DNA from: RGIG7213 sp045544195 | GTDB lineage: Bacteria; Bacillota; Clostridia; Oscillospirales; CAG-272 | Length of the DNA: 57,757 nucleotides | Direction: 5' to 3' | NCBI GenBank assembly: GCA_045544195.1 | Contig: JAZPYO010000061.1 | Coordinates: forward strand, 1 to 57,757 | Shown: positions 16,293 to 25,332 of the stretch, one piece after another | Layout: each line of letters begins with the position of its first letter | Position numbering within the stretch: position 1 is the first letter of the stretch | The notes under the pieces: model-generated | The model's input: the letters and a program-made list of their open reading frames with translations, nothing else | What the model was told of the DNA's origin: nothing | The model's database searches: none | Translations under genes and position numbers: made by a program

Positions 16293-19052
16293 ATGGGATT
16301 AATAGAAAAAATATTCGGCACTTACAGTGAAAAGCAGATCAAAAAGATCATGCCGTTGGTTAATAAGATCGAATCGCTGCAGGATGAGTATATGAATAAA
16401 ACAGACGATGAGCTGAAGGCAATGACGGGTATACTCAAGAAGCGTCTTGCTGACGGCGAAACGCTTGACGATATACTCCCTGAGGCATTTGCAACGGTAA
16501 GAGAGGCAGACGCCAGAGTTTTAGGCAAGCGTCCCTTCAAGGTTCAGCTCATAGGCGGTATAATCATTCACCAGGGAAGAATTGCGGAAATGAAAACGGG
16601 TGAGGGTAAAACGCTTGTTGCCACTCTCCCTGCATACCTTAACGCTCTGGCAGGAAAGGGTGTGCATATCATAACGGTAAACGATTATCTTGCAACACGT
16701 GACCGTGATGAAATGGGCAAGGTATATAACTTTCTCGGACTTTCCTGCGGTCTTGTAATTCCCGGCGGAAAAAATGCAGAGAAAAAACAGGCTTATGCAT
16801 GCGATATAACGTACGGAACTAACAATGAATTCGGCTTTGACTACCTTCGTGACAATATGGTAATATACAAGGAGCGGATGGTGCAAAGAGGTCACTCCTT
16901 CGCCATTCTCGATGAGGTAGACTCCATATTGATAGACGAGGCAAGAACACCTCTTATCATATCGGGCGTAGGTCAGAAGGCTACCGACATATACGAAAAG
17001 GCTGATAAATTCGCACGCTCCCTGCGTCCTTATAAAATAAAGGAAATAGACTCCAAGGAGGATATGGACGAAATAACGGAGGGCTATGATTATATCATAG
17101 ACGAAAAGGCAAAAACGTCAGTCCTTGCAAAGCAGGGTATAGAAAAGGCAGAAAAGTATTTCAATATCACAAACCTTTCAGACCCTGAAAATGCAGAGCT
17201 TGCCCACCACATAAACCAAGCGATAAAGGCTCACGGAAGCATGCATATTGACGAGGATTACATCGTTAAGGACGGCGAGGTAATAATCGTTGATACGTTC
17301 ACGGGCAGACTTATGTACGGCAGACGCTATTCTGACGGACTTCACCAGGCTATCGAGGCAAAGGAGGGCGTAACTGTTGAAAAGGAGTCAAAGACGCTTG
17401 CAACAATAACGTTCCAGAATCTTTTCCGTATGTACGACAAGCTGTCGGGTATGACAGGTACTGCTTTGACTGAGGATGATGAATTCAGAGAAATATACAA
17501 CCTTGATGTTATAGAAATTCCCACGAACCGTCCTATGATCCGTAAGGACCATAACGATGTCGTTTATAAATCGATGGACTCCAAGTTCAAGGCTATTATC
17601 GAGCAGATAAAGGAGTGTCAGCAAAAGGGACAGCCCGTCCTTGTCGGTACGGTGTCCATTGAAAAATCCGAGGCTCTTTCCCACAAGCTGAAGCTCAACG
17701 GCATAAAGCATGTTGTACTGAACGCGAAGCATCACGAAAAGGAAGCTGAGATAGTAGCTCAGGCAGGCTGCCCCGGCGCCGTTACGATCTCCACGAATAT
17801 GGCAGGACGCGGTACTGATATTATGCTCGGCGGAAACCCGGAGTTTATGGCAAAGGCAGAAATGCGTAAAATGGGCTTTGAGGAGGATGTTATCGTTCTT
17901 GCAACAGGTACGTCAATGTCTGTTTCAGACGAGGTGTTGCAGGCACGCGAAACGTTCAGAACGCTGTATGCAAAATTCAAAGAGCAGATACAGCCCGATT
18001 ACGAAAAGGTAAAGCAGGCGGGCGGTCTGTTCATACTCGGAACGGAGCGTCACGAGAGCAGACGTATAGACAACCAGCTCAGAGGCCGTTCAGGCCGTCA
18101 GGGCGACCCCGGCGAATCACGCTTCTTCCTTTCGTTTGATGACGATCTTATGCGTCTTTTCGGCGCACAGGAGCGTATGGACAAGATAAAGGCGATGACT
18201 CCCGACGATACACCCATAGAAGCAGGTATTCTTTCAGGCGTTATCGAATCGTCACAGAAGCGTCTTGAAAGCGTTAACTTTGAACGCCGTAAGCACGTTC
18301 TGATGTATGACGATGTAAACAATCAGCAGCGCAAGATCATATACGCAGAGCGTCTTGAAATACTTGAAGACGGCAATATGAGAGATAAGATCGTCGATAT
18401 GATCGAGCAGACCGTATCCGACATTGTAACACGCTGCACAGCATCCGATGAAAAGAGCGAATGGGATTTCTCCGCGCTGACAAGCGGCTTCAACTACGTT
18501 ATATGTTCTGAGCAGGACGCAGACTTTTCCGACGATGAGCTTAAAAAGCTCAAGATATCCGATCTTAACGAAATGTTCGTCAAGAAGGCAATGGAAAGAT
18601 ACGAATATCAGGAAACTGTTTTCGGCGACAGCATGCGTGAGATCGAAAGAGTTATCCTTCTGCGCGCTATTGACGAATTGTGGATGGAGCATATAGACTA
18701 TATGCAGGACCTTAAAAACGGCATAGGTCTTAACGCATACGCGCAGAGAAACCCTGTAAACGAATACAAGATAATCGGCGCTGACGCATTTGAGGCAATG
18801 ATAGACGATATAAGAGAAAAGACGGTAAGAGCTATCCTCACCGCAATTCCTAGAACAGAAATAAAGCGTGAGCAGGTAGCAAAGGAGCAGTCCGCATCTA
18901 TTGAAAATATCGGCGGCGATAAGCCTGCCAAAAAAGCTCCCATAGTAAAAAAAGCCGCTGAAAAGGTTGGCAGAAATGATCTTTGCCCCTGCGGATCAGG
19001 TCTTAAATACAAAAAATGCTGCGGAAAAGCAAGTTCATCTGACGAAGAATAA
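16293..19052 (+). CDS. secA: preprotein translocase ATPase SecA
   Basis: The motor that drives unfolded proteins through SecYEG. The 919-residue product has MKTGEGKTLVATLP (Walker A, about residues 99-112), the DEAD-like LDEVDSILIDEARTPLIISG, the second ATPase domain with TNMAGRGTDI and QLRGRSGRQGDPG, and a C-terminal SEC-C zinc motif CPCGSGLKYKKCCG. This is a full-length, single SecA1-type protein. The 135-base gap upstream is A+T-rich with several possible -10 boxes but no clear promoter; gaaagg precedes the ATG. It is transcribed toward the putative origin at 29 kb. Confidence 0.97.
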   Translation: MGLIEKIFGTYSEKQIKKIMPLVNKIESLQDEYMNKTDDELKAMTGILKKRLADGETLDDILPEAFATVREADARVLGKRPFKVQLIGGIIIHQGRIAEMKTGEGKTLVATLPAYLNALAGKGVHIITVNDYLATRDRDEMGKVYNFLGLSCGLVIPGGKNAEKKQAYACDITYGTNNEFGFDYLRDNMVIYKERMVQRGHSFAILDEVDSILIDEARTPLIISGVGQKATDIYEKADKFARSLRPYKIKEIDSKEDMDEITEGYDYIIDEKAKTSVLAKQGIEKAEKYFNITNLSDPENAELAHHINQAIKAHGSMHIDEDYIVKDGEVIIVDTFTGRLMYGRRYSDGLHQAIEAKEGVTVEKESKTLATITFQNLFRMYDKLSGMTGTALTEDDEFREIYNLDVIEIPTNRPMIRKDHNDVVYKSMDSKFKAIIEQIKECQQKGQPVLVGTVSIEKSEALSHKLKLNGIKHVVLNAKHHEKEAEIVAQAGCPGAVTISTNMAGRGTDIMLGGNPEFMAKAEMRKMGFEEDVIVLATGTSMSVSDEVLQARETFRTLYAKFKEQIQPDYEKVKQAGGLFILGTERHESRRIDNQLRGRSGRQGDPGESRFFLSFDDDLMRLFGAQERMDKIKAMTPDDTPIEAGILSGVIESSQKRLESVNFERRKHVLMYDDVNNQQRKIIYAERLEILEDGNMRDKIVDMIEQTVSDIVTRCTASDEKSEWDFSALTSGFNYVICSEQDADFSDDELKKLKISDLNEMFVKKAMERYEYQETVFGDSMREIERVILLRAIDELWMEHIDYMQDLKNGIGLNAYAQRNPVNEYKIIGADAFEAMIDDIREKTVRAILTAIPRTEIKREQVAKEQSASIENIGGDKPAKKAPIVKKAAEKVGRNDLCPCGSGLKYKKCCGKASSSDEE

Positions 19053-19061
19053 AAAAGATAA

Positions 19062-19088
19062 GGCCGTACGCTGAAAATGCGTGCGGTC
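19062..19088 (+). other. hairpin between secA and the next gene
   Basis: GGCCGTACGC (19062-19071) pairs with GCGTGCGGTC (19079-19088), a 10-bp stem with two G-U pairs and a 7-base loop, just after the secA stop. No T run follows, so it may stabilise or partly attenuate the transcript rather than end it. Confidence 0.45.
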
Positions 19089-19111
19089 ATATCACCGAAA
19101 GGAAAGTAAAA

Positions 19112-19741
19112 ATGGGCTTCGGCATACTTTTTATAGGATACATATTTACCGTATTTGACACGGGAATAATGTATATTGACAGTATATCCTCTGTATTTAT
19201 GCAGGCGCTCCGTTTTATAGGCTACTGTATAACCTGCATAGGCTGCTTCAAGCTGTCAAAATATATCAAAAAATGCTCGCTTGCCTTTTCAAGTGCACTT
19301 TTTCTGTCGGTCATGTCCGCATTGGATACGGTATTTCACTGCCTTACGGTATATTCAGGCATAAATATACCTATGCCTGTACGTACGGTGCTGTTCGTTT
19401 TATTCGCGTTTGTATATGCATATTTTCAGTTTTTCCTTTTGAAAGGTCTGTGTGATATAACAGAGCAAACGTCATTACAAAAGGAGAACAAACGCAGTCG
19501 GACACTGTTTAATGTAACAATGTTCTTCTGCCTGTTGAATATCATAGCAAGCACGGGTATTCTTGCTCCGCTTACAGATACAAGGTATGTGCTGTACGTT
19601 ATAGTAACGATAGCAAATGCTTATAACATATTCACATGCTATATGTGGATAGGTCTGCCCGAGCCTGAGGAAAAGGAAGCGCAGGACGGCGCAAAGGGTT
19701 CTGAAAAAGAGAAAAAATATGATAAAAAAAGAAAAAAATAA
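19112..19741 (+). CDS. multi-pass membrane protein, function unknown
   Basis: A 209-residue hydrophobic protein with about six predicted membrane segments and a very lysine-rich cytoplasmic tail (EKEKKYDKKRKK). No enzyme motif is visible. Its first about 100 residues (GYI..., a Cys-rich helix CITCIGCFKLSKY, then SALFLSVMSALD) resemble the start of the next gene product in hydrophobic pattern, so the two may be diverged paralogues. The start follows ccgaaaggaaag; the end overlaps the next gene by 23 bases. Confidence 0.75.
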   Translation: MGFGILFIGYIFTVFDTGIMYIDSISSVFMQALRFIGYCITCIGCFKLSKYIKKCSLAFSSALFLSVMSALDTVFHCLTVYSGINIPMPVRTVLFVLFAFVYAYFQFFLLKGLCDITEQTSLQKENKRSRTLFNVTMFFCLLNIIASTGILAPLTDTRYVLYVIVTIANAYNIFTCYMWIGLPEPEEKEAQDGAKGSEKEKKYDKKRKK

Positions 19742-21050
19742 GCTGTATTTAGGATATATTACATCGGGATCTGCTTTTCTTTTCATTCCTTCGATAAGCA
19801 TCTTTGATGTAATGCCCGATCTTATCGGATTTCTGCTGATCATCAGGGGACTTTCACGAATGTACGATCTTAATGCGGATATTGAATCTGCAAGAAGCTC
19901 GTTTATAAAGCTCTTCTTTCTTGAGCTTGCAAAAACTGCCTTTATACCTCTGCTCGTATCCTTCAACGATGAAACTACCGTTATGACAACGGTGTTTATA
20001 TTCTCGATAATTGAAGGCATAATGCTGTTTTTTGCTATAAGGTCCGCATTTTCGGGTATACATTATATCGCCGAGCGGCTTGACTGCAAAAATGCAGATA
20101 CGGGATTTGGCGATCTTTACGTAACGTCGATCGTTTTCGTTATTGCAAGATACGTTCTTGTAACCATACCCGAGCTTACGGTTATGACGAGCCTTGATTA
20201 TCAGATGACAGACGATCTGGGAACACACACGGTATACAATTACAAAGGACTTATAACGATAGCTTGCTTTCTTATATCTTTAGTTGTCGGAATATATTTC
20301 TTTACAGCGTGTGTGAGATATATAAACGGTCTTAACAGAGATGTTGAATTCAAAAAACGTCTTTATGAAATGTACGAAAGAGATGTTTTATCCGATTTCA
20401 ATCTGTCTCTGAGACGTAATACCAAATATGCAGTATACTTTACGATAGCCGCATTTTTGTGCATCTGTCCTGTGATGTTTGAGGGAGTTGACATAACGCC
20501 CTCACCGATTGCAATTCTGCTTATGGCAGTCGGTATATCGTATCTCAAGCCGTACTGCAAAATAGCATCGCTGACACGGAAAATATGCATTTTTTCAGCA
20601 GCTTTCAGCGCTGCCCTTTATGCTTTTTCAGTTTACGTATCATCCGAATATTATCACTGGTCATATACGATACATGAAAAGGCAGTTAAGATGTATACTT
20701 TATCGGGCGCCTGCCAATGCGTTGACTGCATTATAGTCATAGCGTGCGCCTGCTGTGTGCTTATAACATTCTTTGAGCATCTCAAAAAATACGGCACGGA
20801 CAAATCGTTAAACACAGACAGCTATCAGCACAAAGAGCAGGAAAAGGAAAAAAAGCGTCTTAAGGTGTCGCTTTTAATAAGAATATCAGCAAGCGGACTT
20901 TTGTGCGTTTTATCCTGCATTATGTTTTTTATGTATATAAATAACGAGATTTATTGGCTGGTAATATTGGCACTTACATTGATCTGGACTGTATACTGCG
21001 GAATTGGGCTTTTCAGAATACTTACTGCAGTTGAAGATAATAATTTATAA
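19719..21050 (+). CDS. large multi-pass membrane protein, function unknown
   Basis: A 443-residue membrane protein with roughly ten hydrophobic segments, among them LGYITSGSAFLFIPS, MPDLIGFLLIIRG, and C-terminal LLIRISASGLLCVLSCIMFF. A charged loop (KEQEKEKKRLK) separates the last two segments from the rest. No known family is evident. It overlaps the preceding gene, which suggests coupled translation and a joint role, perhaps as a complex. The CHAP protein begins 12 bases after its stop. Confidence 0.75.
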   Translation: MIKKEKNKLYLGYITSGSAFLFIPSISIFDVMPDLIGFLLIIRGLSRMYDLNADIESARSSFIKLFFLELAKTAFIPLLVSFNDETTVMTTVFIFSIIEGIMLFFAIRSAFSGIHYIAERLDCKNADTGFGDLYVTSIVFVIARYVLVTIPELTVMTSLDYQMTDDLGTHTVYNYKGLITIACFLISLVVGIYFFTACVRYINGLNRDVEFKKRLYEMYERDVLSDFNLSLRRNTKYAVYFTIAAFLCICPVMFEGVDITPSPIAILLMAVGISYLKPYCKIASLTRKICIFSAAFSAALYAFSVYVSSEYYHWSYTIHEKAVKMYTLSGACQCVDCIIVIACACCVLITFFEHLKKYGTDKSLNTDSYQHKEQEKEKKRLKVSLLIRISASGLLCVLSCIMFFMYINNEIYWLVILALTLIWTVYCGIGLFRILTAVEDNNL

Positions 21051-21062
21051 GGAAGTAAAACT

Positions 21063-22559
21063 ATGAAAAAGTTTATAAGCGTGATCTCACTGATTATTTT
21101 ATCGTCAGTTTTAGCAGGATTATCAGTACAAGCAGTCGTGCTTGATGACTATGAAGCATCAGAAGAATATAAAAGCGGAATATTCTACAAAACGCTTTCG
21201 GAATACGAGCTTACGGGCGACCAGAGATACGATGTAGTATCAATAGCTCTCACACAGCTCGGATATGAGGAGGGCGACAGCGATGAAGATATGCACGGCA
21301 CAAGCGGCGGCGGCAGAAACTTTGTTGAATTCAACCGCCTTTACGGAAAGCTCGACAACGGTGAGGGCAACGGACACAGCTACGGATATATGTGGTGTGC
21401 ATCATTCGTTAACTGGGTGCTGAGGGCGGCAAACGTCGATAAAAGAGCATCAGGCGGCGAGGTAAGCTGCGCAAGCTGGGTATATTGGCTTCAGGGTAAG
21501 AATATGTTCAAGGAAAGAACATCGGGCTATACACCCGTATGCGGAGATATAATCTTCTTCAAGGGCTCACGCACAAGCTCGATATCAAACCACGTCGGCA
21601 TAGTTATCGGCTCTGAAAACGGGATAGTTCATACTATTGAAGGAAATACCACAGGACTTGAGGGCGGCGCTGACAGCACTAACGGCGGTCAGATCGCACG
21701 TAAATCATATCATCTCAACGATACATATATAGTCGGATACGGTATTCCGAGATATACGCTGAAGGATGGAACAGTATACGATTTTGAGCTTATAGATTTC
21801 TCACCCCGCAAGCCCGGTGATTACACCGTGATCGGTCGTTCTACGGCTCTTTACCGTACAGCATCAATGTCAACAAAGCTCAAAAACATTCCTTCCGGCA
21901 AGACTGTTACGGTAACGCAGGTCAGCGGCTCATTCGGTAAATGCGAATACGACGGAACAGAAGGCTGGATATCTCTTGACGGAATGATAAGCGCAAACGG
22001 TGCATATCACACATTGTCTTATAATACATTGGGCGGAAGCGAAATATCCTCACAGGAAAAAATATACGGTAAGGATATAAAAATATCCTCAACAGTACCC
22101 GAAAAGCCAGGGCATACATTCAAGGGCTGGGCTATAAAAGAGGGTGGAAATATCATATATCAGCCATCTGACACTTACATTATGGATCTTGACGTTGAGC
22201 TTTGCGCCGTATGGCAGGCTGAGGAATATACTGTTATATTCAAGCTCGACGACGGAACAGTGATTTCCGAAAATAAATATCACTATGGAGATACCGTTAT
22301 AATTCCCGAGGTAACTACATCTGCTGAAAACGCAGACAAGGTTCTCACCTGGGACAGTGAGATCACCGCAGTTGACGGAGATAAAACATATACAGCGGTA
22401 TTTGCAGATAAAGAAGATAATTCTCAGTCATCTGAGGGAAATTCATCTGTTTTATCCGCAACCGCGCTTACAGTAATACTTGTAGTTGTCATACTTTTAG
22501 GTGCTGCTGCAATAATCTTTGCATTGTGCTATAAAAAGAAAACGCCGGATCAAAAATAA
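21063..22559 (+). CDS. CHAP-domain cell-wall hydrolase with SH3-like and InlB-type repeats
   Basis: An exported, probably membrane-anchored peptidoglycan amidase or endopeptidase of 498 residues. It has a signal peptide (MKKFISVISLIILSSV), then a CHAP/NlpC-like domain with catalytic C112 in MWCASFVNWVL and H177 in NHVGIVIG. An SH3-like domain (about 258-320, YRTASMSTKLKNIPSGKTVT) and a Listeria/Bacteroides-type repeat region (GHTFKGWAI, DVELCAVWQ) follow. The C terminus ends with a membrane helix and KKKTPDQK, without a sortase motif, so it is anchored by the helix rather than the wall. Confidence 0.82.
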   Translation: MKKFISVISLIILSSVLAGLSVQAVVLDDYEASEEYKSGIFYKTLSEYELTGDQRYDVVSIALTQLGYEEGDSDEDMHGTSGGGRNFVEFNRLYGKLDNGEGNGHSYGYMWCASFVNWVLRAANVDKRASGGEVSCASWVYWLQGKNMFKERTSGYTPVCGDIIFFKGSRTSSISNHVGIVIGSENGIVHTIEGNTTGLEGGADSTNGGQIARKSYHLNDTYIVGYGIPRYTLKDGTVYDFELIDFSPRKPGDYTVIGRSTALYRTASMSTKLKNIPSGKTVTVTQVSGSFGKCEYDGTEGWISLDGMISANGAYHTLSYNTLGGSEISSQEKIYGKDIKISSTVPEKPGHTFKGWAIKEGGNIIYQPSDTYIMDLDVELCAVWQAEEYTVIFKLDDGTVISENKYHYGDTVIIPEVTTSAENADKVLTWDSEITAVDGDKTYTAVFADKEDNSQSSEGNSSVLSATALTVILVVVILLGAAAIIFALCYKKKTPDQK

Positions 22560-22588
22560 TTCTTATTCGGTCAAAGGAAGACTTCTTT

Positions 22589-23692
22589 ATGGAAAACAAA
22601 ACTGATAAAAGAAGACAGTTTTTAATCAATTTTGCTTATTTTGCGGTGATAATCGCCATAGTTTACATTCTTTTAAACTATGCGCTTTTATCGCTTATGC
22701 CTTTCGTTATAGCGTTGATAATATCTGCCATCTTGCAGCCGCTTATCCGTTTTATAACACGTAAAACGAAAATAGGTCAAAAGCCTGCCGCAATAATCGT
22801 TATTATACTTGCTATTTGCACGGTCGGAGTCCTTATAGCATTTCTGTGTATTGAAATAGTGGTTTTTTCAAAGGATCTTATCTCAAAGATCCCTCACTAT
22901 TATTCTACTATGATACGTCCTGCTATGGTAAATCTGATAGATAATATTCAGAATATTCTGCGTAATTTTGACGCGGATATCACAATAGATCCGGGCACAC
23001 TCATTCCGCAAACGTCAGACTTTATTCCGAGCTTTTCTTCAATATTCAACGTAACGTCAAATCTTATTTCGAGCGTTCCTTCAGTGCTTGTAAGTATAAT
23101 AATATGCATAATTTCCACCATATTCATCAGTATTGACTATCCCTTGCTTTCAAAATGGTGCTTGCACCAGCTTCCGCCGAAGGCTTACCGTACGGTATTG
23201 GAAATAAGAGAATATGTAACGGTCATATTGTTTAAATATATCCGCTCATACGCTATAATCCTGTCAATAACCTTTTTGGAGCTTTGTATATATCTGCTCA
23301 TAGCAGGACTTATAAAGCCCGATATGTTTGCATCGGTCGGAACTACGATATTCACAGCTTTTCTTATATCCGTTTTCGATATTCTGCCGATAGTCGGAAC
23401 GGGAACTGTTCTTATCCCGTGGGCGATCGTCCGTATCTTACTCGGTGACTTTATTACAGGAATAATGCTTTTGATAATATATCTTCTTGTAATGATAGTA
23501 AGAAATATTATAGAGCCAAAAATTGTAGGCGATCAGGTAGGACTGCATCCCGTTGTGACGCTTATGGCAATGGTTGCGGGAACATCGCTTTTCGGAGTTT
23601 TCGGACTTCTGGGCTTTCCTATAACTCTCGCTCTTTTAAAGGACCTGAACGACAGAGGAAAGATACACATATTCAAAAAGCTCAATAAATGA
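22589..23692 (+). CDS. AI-2E family transporter (putative exporter/permease)
   Basis: A 367-residue integral membrane protein of the AI-2E/YtvI-like family. It has hydrophobic segments at the N terminus (FAYFAVIIAIVYILL, LMPFVIALIISAIL), a polar central region, and the C-terminal hallmark block LISVFDILPIVGTGTVLIPW followed by NIIEPKIVGDQVGLHPVVTLMAMVAG. In Bacillus spore-formers a family member is linked to sporulation, but the substrate here is unknown. Last gene of the plus-strand block, ended by the terminator at 23697. Confidence 0.88.
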   Translation: MENKTDKRRQFLINFAYFAVIIAIVYILLNYALLSLMPFVIALIISAILQPLIRFITRKTKIGQKPAAIIVIILAICTVGVLIAFLCIEIVVFSKDLISKIPHYYSTMIRPAMVNLIDNIQNILRNFDADITIDPGTLIPQTSDFIPSFSSIFNVTSNLISSVPSVLVSIIICIISTIFISIDYPLLSKWCLHQLPPKAYRTVLEIREYVTVILFKYIRSYAIILSITFLELCIYLLIAGLIKPDMFASVGTTIFTAFLISVFDILPIVGTGTVLIPWAIVRILLGDFITGIMLLIIYLLVMIVRNIIEPKIVGDQVGLHPVVTLMAMVAGTSLFGVFGLLGFPITLALLKDLNDRGKIHIFKKLNK

Positions 23693-23696
23693 ATAA

Positions 23697-23748
23697 AATA
23701 CCGCCAAAAACAGCTTAAATGTGTTTGTTCTTGGCGGTATTTTTTTTA
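23697..23748. terminator. rho-independent terminator, probably bidirectional
   Basis: AATACCGCCAA (23697-23707) pairs with TTGGCGGTATT (23731-23741) around a 23-base loop and is followed by a T run on the plus strand. It separates the converging AI-2E gene and the minus-strand spoVM unit. Confidence 0.85.
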
Positions 23749-23759
23749 ATCATCTCTTA

Positions 23760-23831
23760 TCACTTTATTTTGAATACCATTTTAAGCAGTCTTGAAAAGA
23801 CTGACGGGGATCTGACTACTACTATCTTCAC
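23760..23831 (-). CDS. spoVM: candidate stage V sporulation protein SpoVM (23 residues)
   Basis: SpoVM is a tiny amphipathic peptide that recognises the curved forespore membrane and anchors the spore-coat base layer. A GTG at 23831, six bases after GGAGG, opens a 23-residue frame starting (M)KIVVVRSPS and ending LLKMVFKIK. Length, the basic residue before Ser-Pro, the conserved Pro near position 9 and the amphipathic basic C-terminal helix match the SpoVM pattern (Bacillus: MKFYTIKLPKFLGG...). The GTG overlaps the stop of the upstream small membrane gene by four bases (GTGA), so it is translationally coupled. Too short for ordinary gene calling. Confidence 0.72.
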   Translation of the reverse strand: MKIVVVRSPSVFSRLLKMVFKIK

Positions 23832-23992
23832 ACTCTGCCTCCATACAAAATAAATAAAATACCAACAGCGCATACCGCTATTGACTGAATGACCATCATA
23901 ACGTAAGGCGGTAAAAACAGGGCAAGAAGCGCTCCCAAGCCAAAGCATACCGCGCACAGCGTTATGAGCTTTGTTCTGTCCTTACATTTCAA
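23828..23992 (-). CDS. small membrane protein, 54 residues
   Basis: A short protein with Cys and basic residues at the front (KCKDRTK) and two closely spaced hydrophobic helices (LITLCAVCFGLGALLALFL and MMVIQSIAVCAVGILFIL), ending YGGRV. A TTG at 23992, seven bases after ggggtga, is the best start; the frame is also open further upstream to an ATG at 24037, but that would run through the glyA terminator hairpin. Function unknown. Its stop overlaps the spoVM start, which suggests the pair is made together. Confidence 0.6.
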   Translation of the reverse strand: MKCKDRTKLITLCAVCFGLGALLALFLPPYVMMVIQSIAVCAVGILFILYGGRV

Positions 23993-24004
23993 AAATATCA
24001 CCCC

Positions 24005-24049
24005 ATAAAAAAATTCTCCCCTTGTCATAATATGCAAGGGGAGAATTTT
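24005..24049 (-). terminator. rho-independent terminator after glyA
   Basis: On the minus strand AATTCTCCCCTTG pairs with CAAGGGGAGAATT (24012-24024 with 24035-24047) and is followed by a run of T. It sits directly between glyA and the 54-residue gene, so expression of the latter and spoVM depends on read-through or an internal glyA promoter that I could not identify. Confidence 0.85.
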
Positions 24050-24061
24050 GGTGTTTATTTA

Positions 24062-25306
24062 TTAATAAAGGGGATATTTTTCGCAGATCTTTGCAACCTC
24101 TGCTCTGATGTGATCTGCCTTTTCCTCATACTCAGTAGCCGTGAGCTTTATGAGCTTACCTATAATTCTCATTTCTTCAACGCCGAGTCCTCTTGACGTA
24201 GCAGCAGGAGTACCTATACGGATACCGCTTGTTACGAATGGAGACTGAGGATCATCGGGAATAGCATTCTTGTTTACTGTAATATGAACTGTGTCAAGAC
24301 GTTTTTCAAGCTCCTTACCCGTTATATTGAACGGACGCAGATCAACGAGCATAAGGTGGTTATCAGTACCGCCTGATACAAGCGCAAAGCCCTCTTCAAC
24401 AAGAGTTTCAGCAAGGACTTTTGCATTTTCAACTACCTTTTTGCCGTATTCGGTAAATTCGGGCTTAAGCGCCTCCCCGAAGCAAACTGCCTTCGCTGTG
24501 ATAATGTGCATCAAAGGACCGCCCTGAGTACCTGGGAATACCGCCTTATTTATCTTCTTTGCAAGCTCCTCGTCATTTGTAAGTATCATACCGCCTCTGG
24601 GACCTCTCAGAGTCTTGTGAGTCGTTGTCGTTACTATATCAGCATAAGGCATGGGAGACGGGTGAACACCTGCGGCAACAAGACCTGCGATGTGAGCCAT
24701 ATCAACCATAAGGTAAGCGCCTACGCTGTGAGCGATATTCGCCATTCTTTCAAAATCTATAAATCTCGGATAAGCAGACGCGCCTGCAACTATGAGCTTC
24801 GGCTTACATTCCTTAGCCTGCTTTTCAAGAGCATCGTAATCAATACGGTGTGTTTCGCTGTCAACTCCGTATGCTACAAAATTGTAATAAAGACCGCTGA
24901 GATTAACAGGTGAGCCGTGTGTCAGATGTCCGCCGTGAGCCAGCGACATACCCATTACCGTGTCGCCCGCCTTCAAAAGCGCTATATAAACGGCAGTATT
25001 TGCCTGAGCACCCGAGTGGGGCTGAACATTTGCAAAATTTGCTCCAAACAGCTTTTTTGCTCTTTCGATAGCTATGTTTTCAACGATGTCAACACATTCG
25101 CATCCGCCGTAATATCTTTTTTCGGGATATCCCTCTGCATACTTGTTCGTAAGAACTGAAGCTGCCGCTGCCATTACAGGCTCTGAAACGAAGTTTTCAG
25201 AGGCTATAAGCTCAATACCGTTACGCTGACGGTCATATTCCTTTTCAACCGCCTGTGCGACCTCGCTGTCATACTGTGCGAGAAATTGCATATTCTCTTT
25301 TACCAT
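24062..25306 (-). CDS. glyA: serine hydroxymethyltransferase
   Basis: A PLP enzyme that interconverts serine and glycine while charging tetrahydrofolate with a one-carbon unit. The 414-residue protein has normal length. It shows IELIASENFVS near the N terminus, EGYPEKRYYGGCE, QPHSGAQAN, and the PLP-lysine block TTTTHKTLRGPRGG. It follows nadE by 26 bases on the same strand, with aaagga before the ATG, so both share the nadE promoter. Confidence 0.97.
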   Translation of the reverse strand: MVKENMQFLAQYDSEVAQAVEKEYDRQRNGIELIASENFVSEPVMAAAASVLTNKYAEGYPEKRYYGGCECVDIVENIAIERAKKLFGANFANVQPHSGAQANTAVYIALLKAGDTVMGMSLAHGGHLTHGSPVNLSGLYYNFVAYGVDSETHRIDYDALEKQAKECKPKLIVAGASAYPRFIDFERMANIAHSVGAYLMVDMAHIAGLVAAGVHPSPMPYADIVTTTTHKTLRGPRGGMILTNDEELAKKINKAVFPGTQGGPLMHIITAKAVCFGEALKPEFTEYGKKVVENAKVLAETLVEEGFALVSGGTDNHLMLVDLRPFNITGKELEKRLDTVHITVNKNAIPDDPQSPFVTSGIRIGTPAATSRGLGVEEMRIIGKLIKLTATEYEEKADHIRAEVAKICEKYPLY

Positions 25307-25332
25307 CTTTTATTACCATTCCTTTCAAATGA

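Noticed and set aside
24291..25159. Several open frames antisense to glyA
   Set aside because: They mirror the codon pattern of glyA; none has a start signal or recognisable domain.
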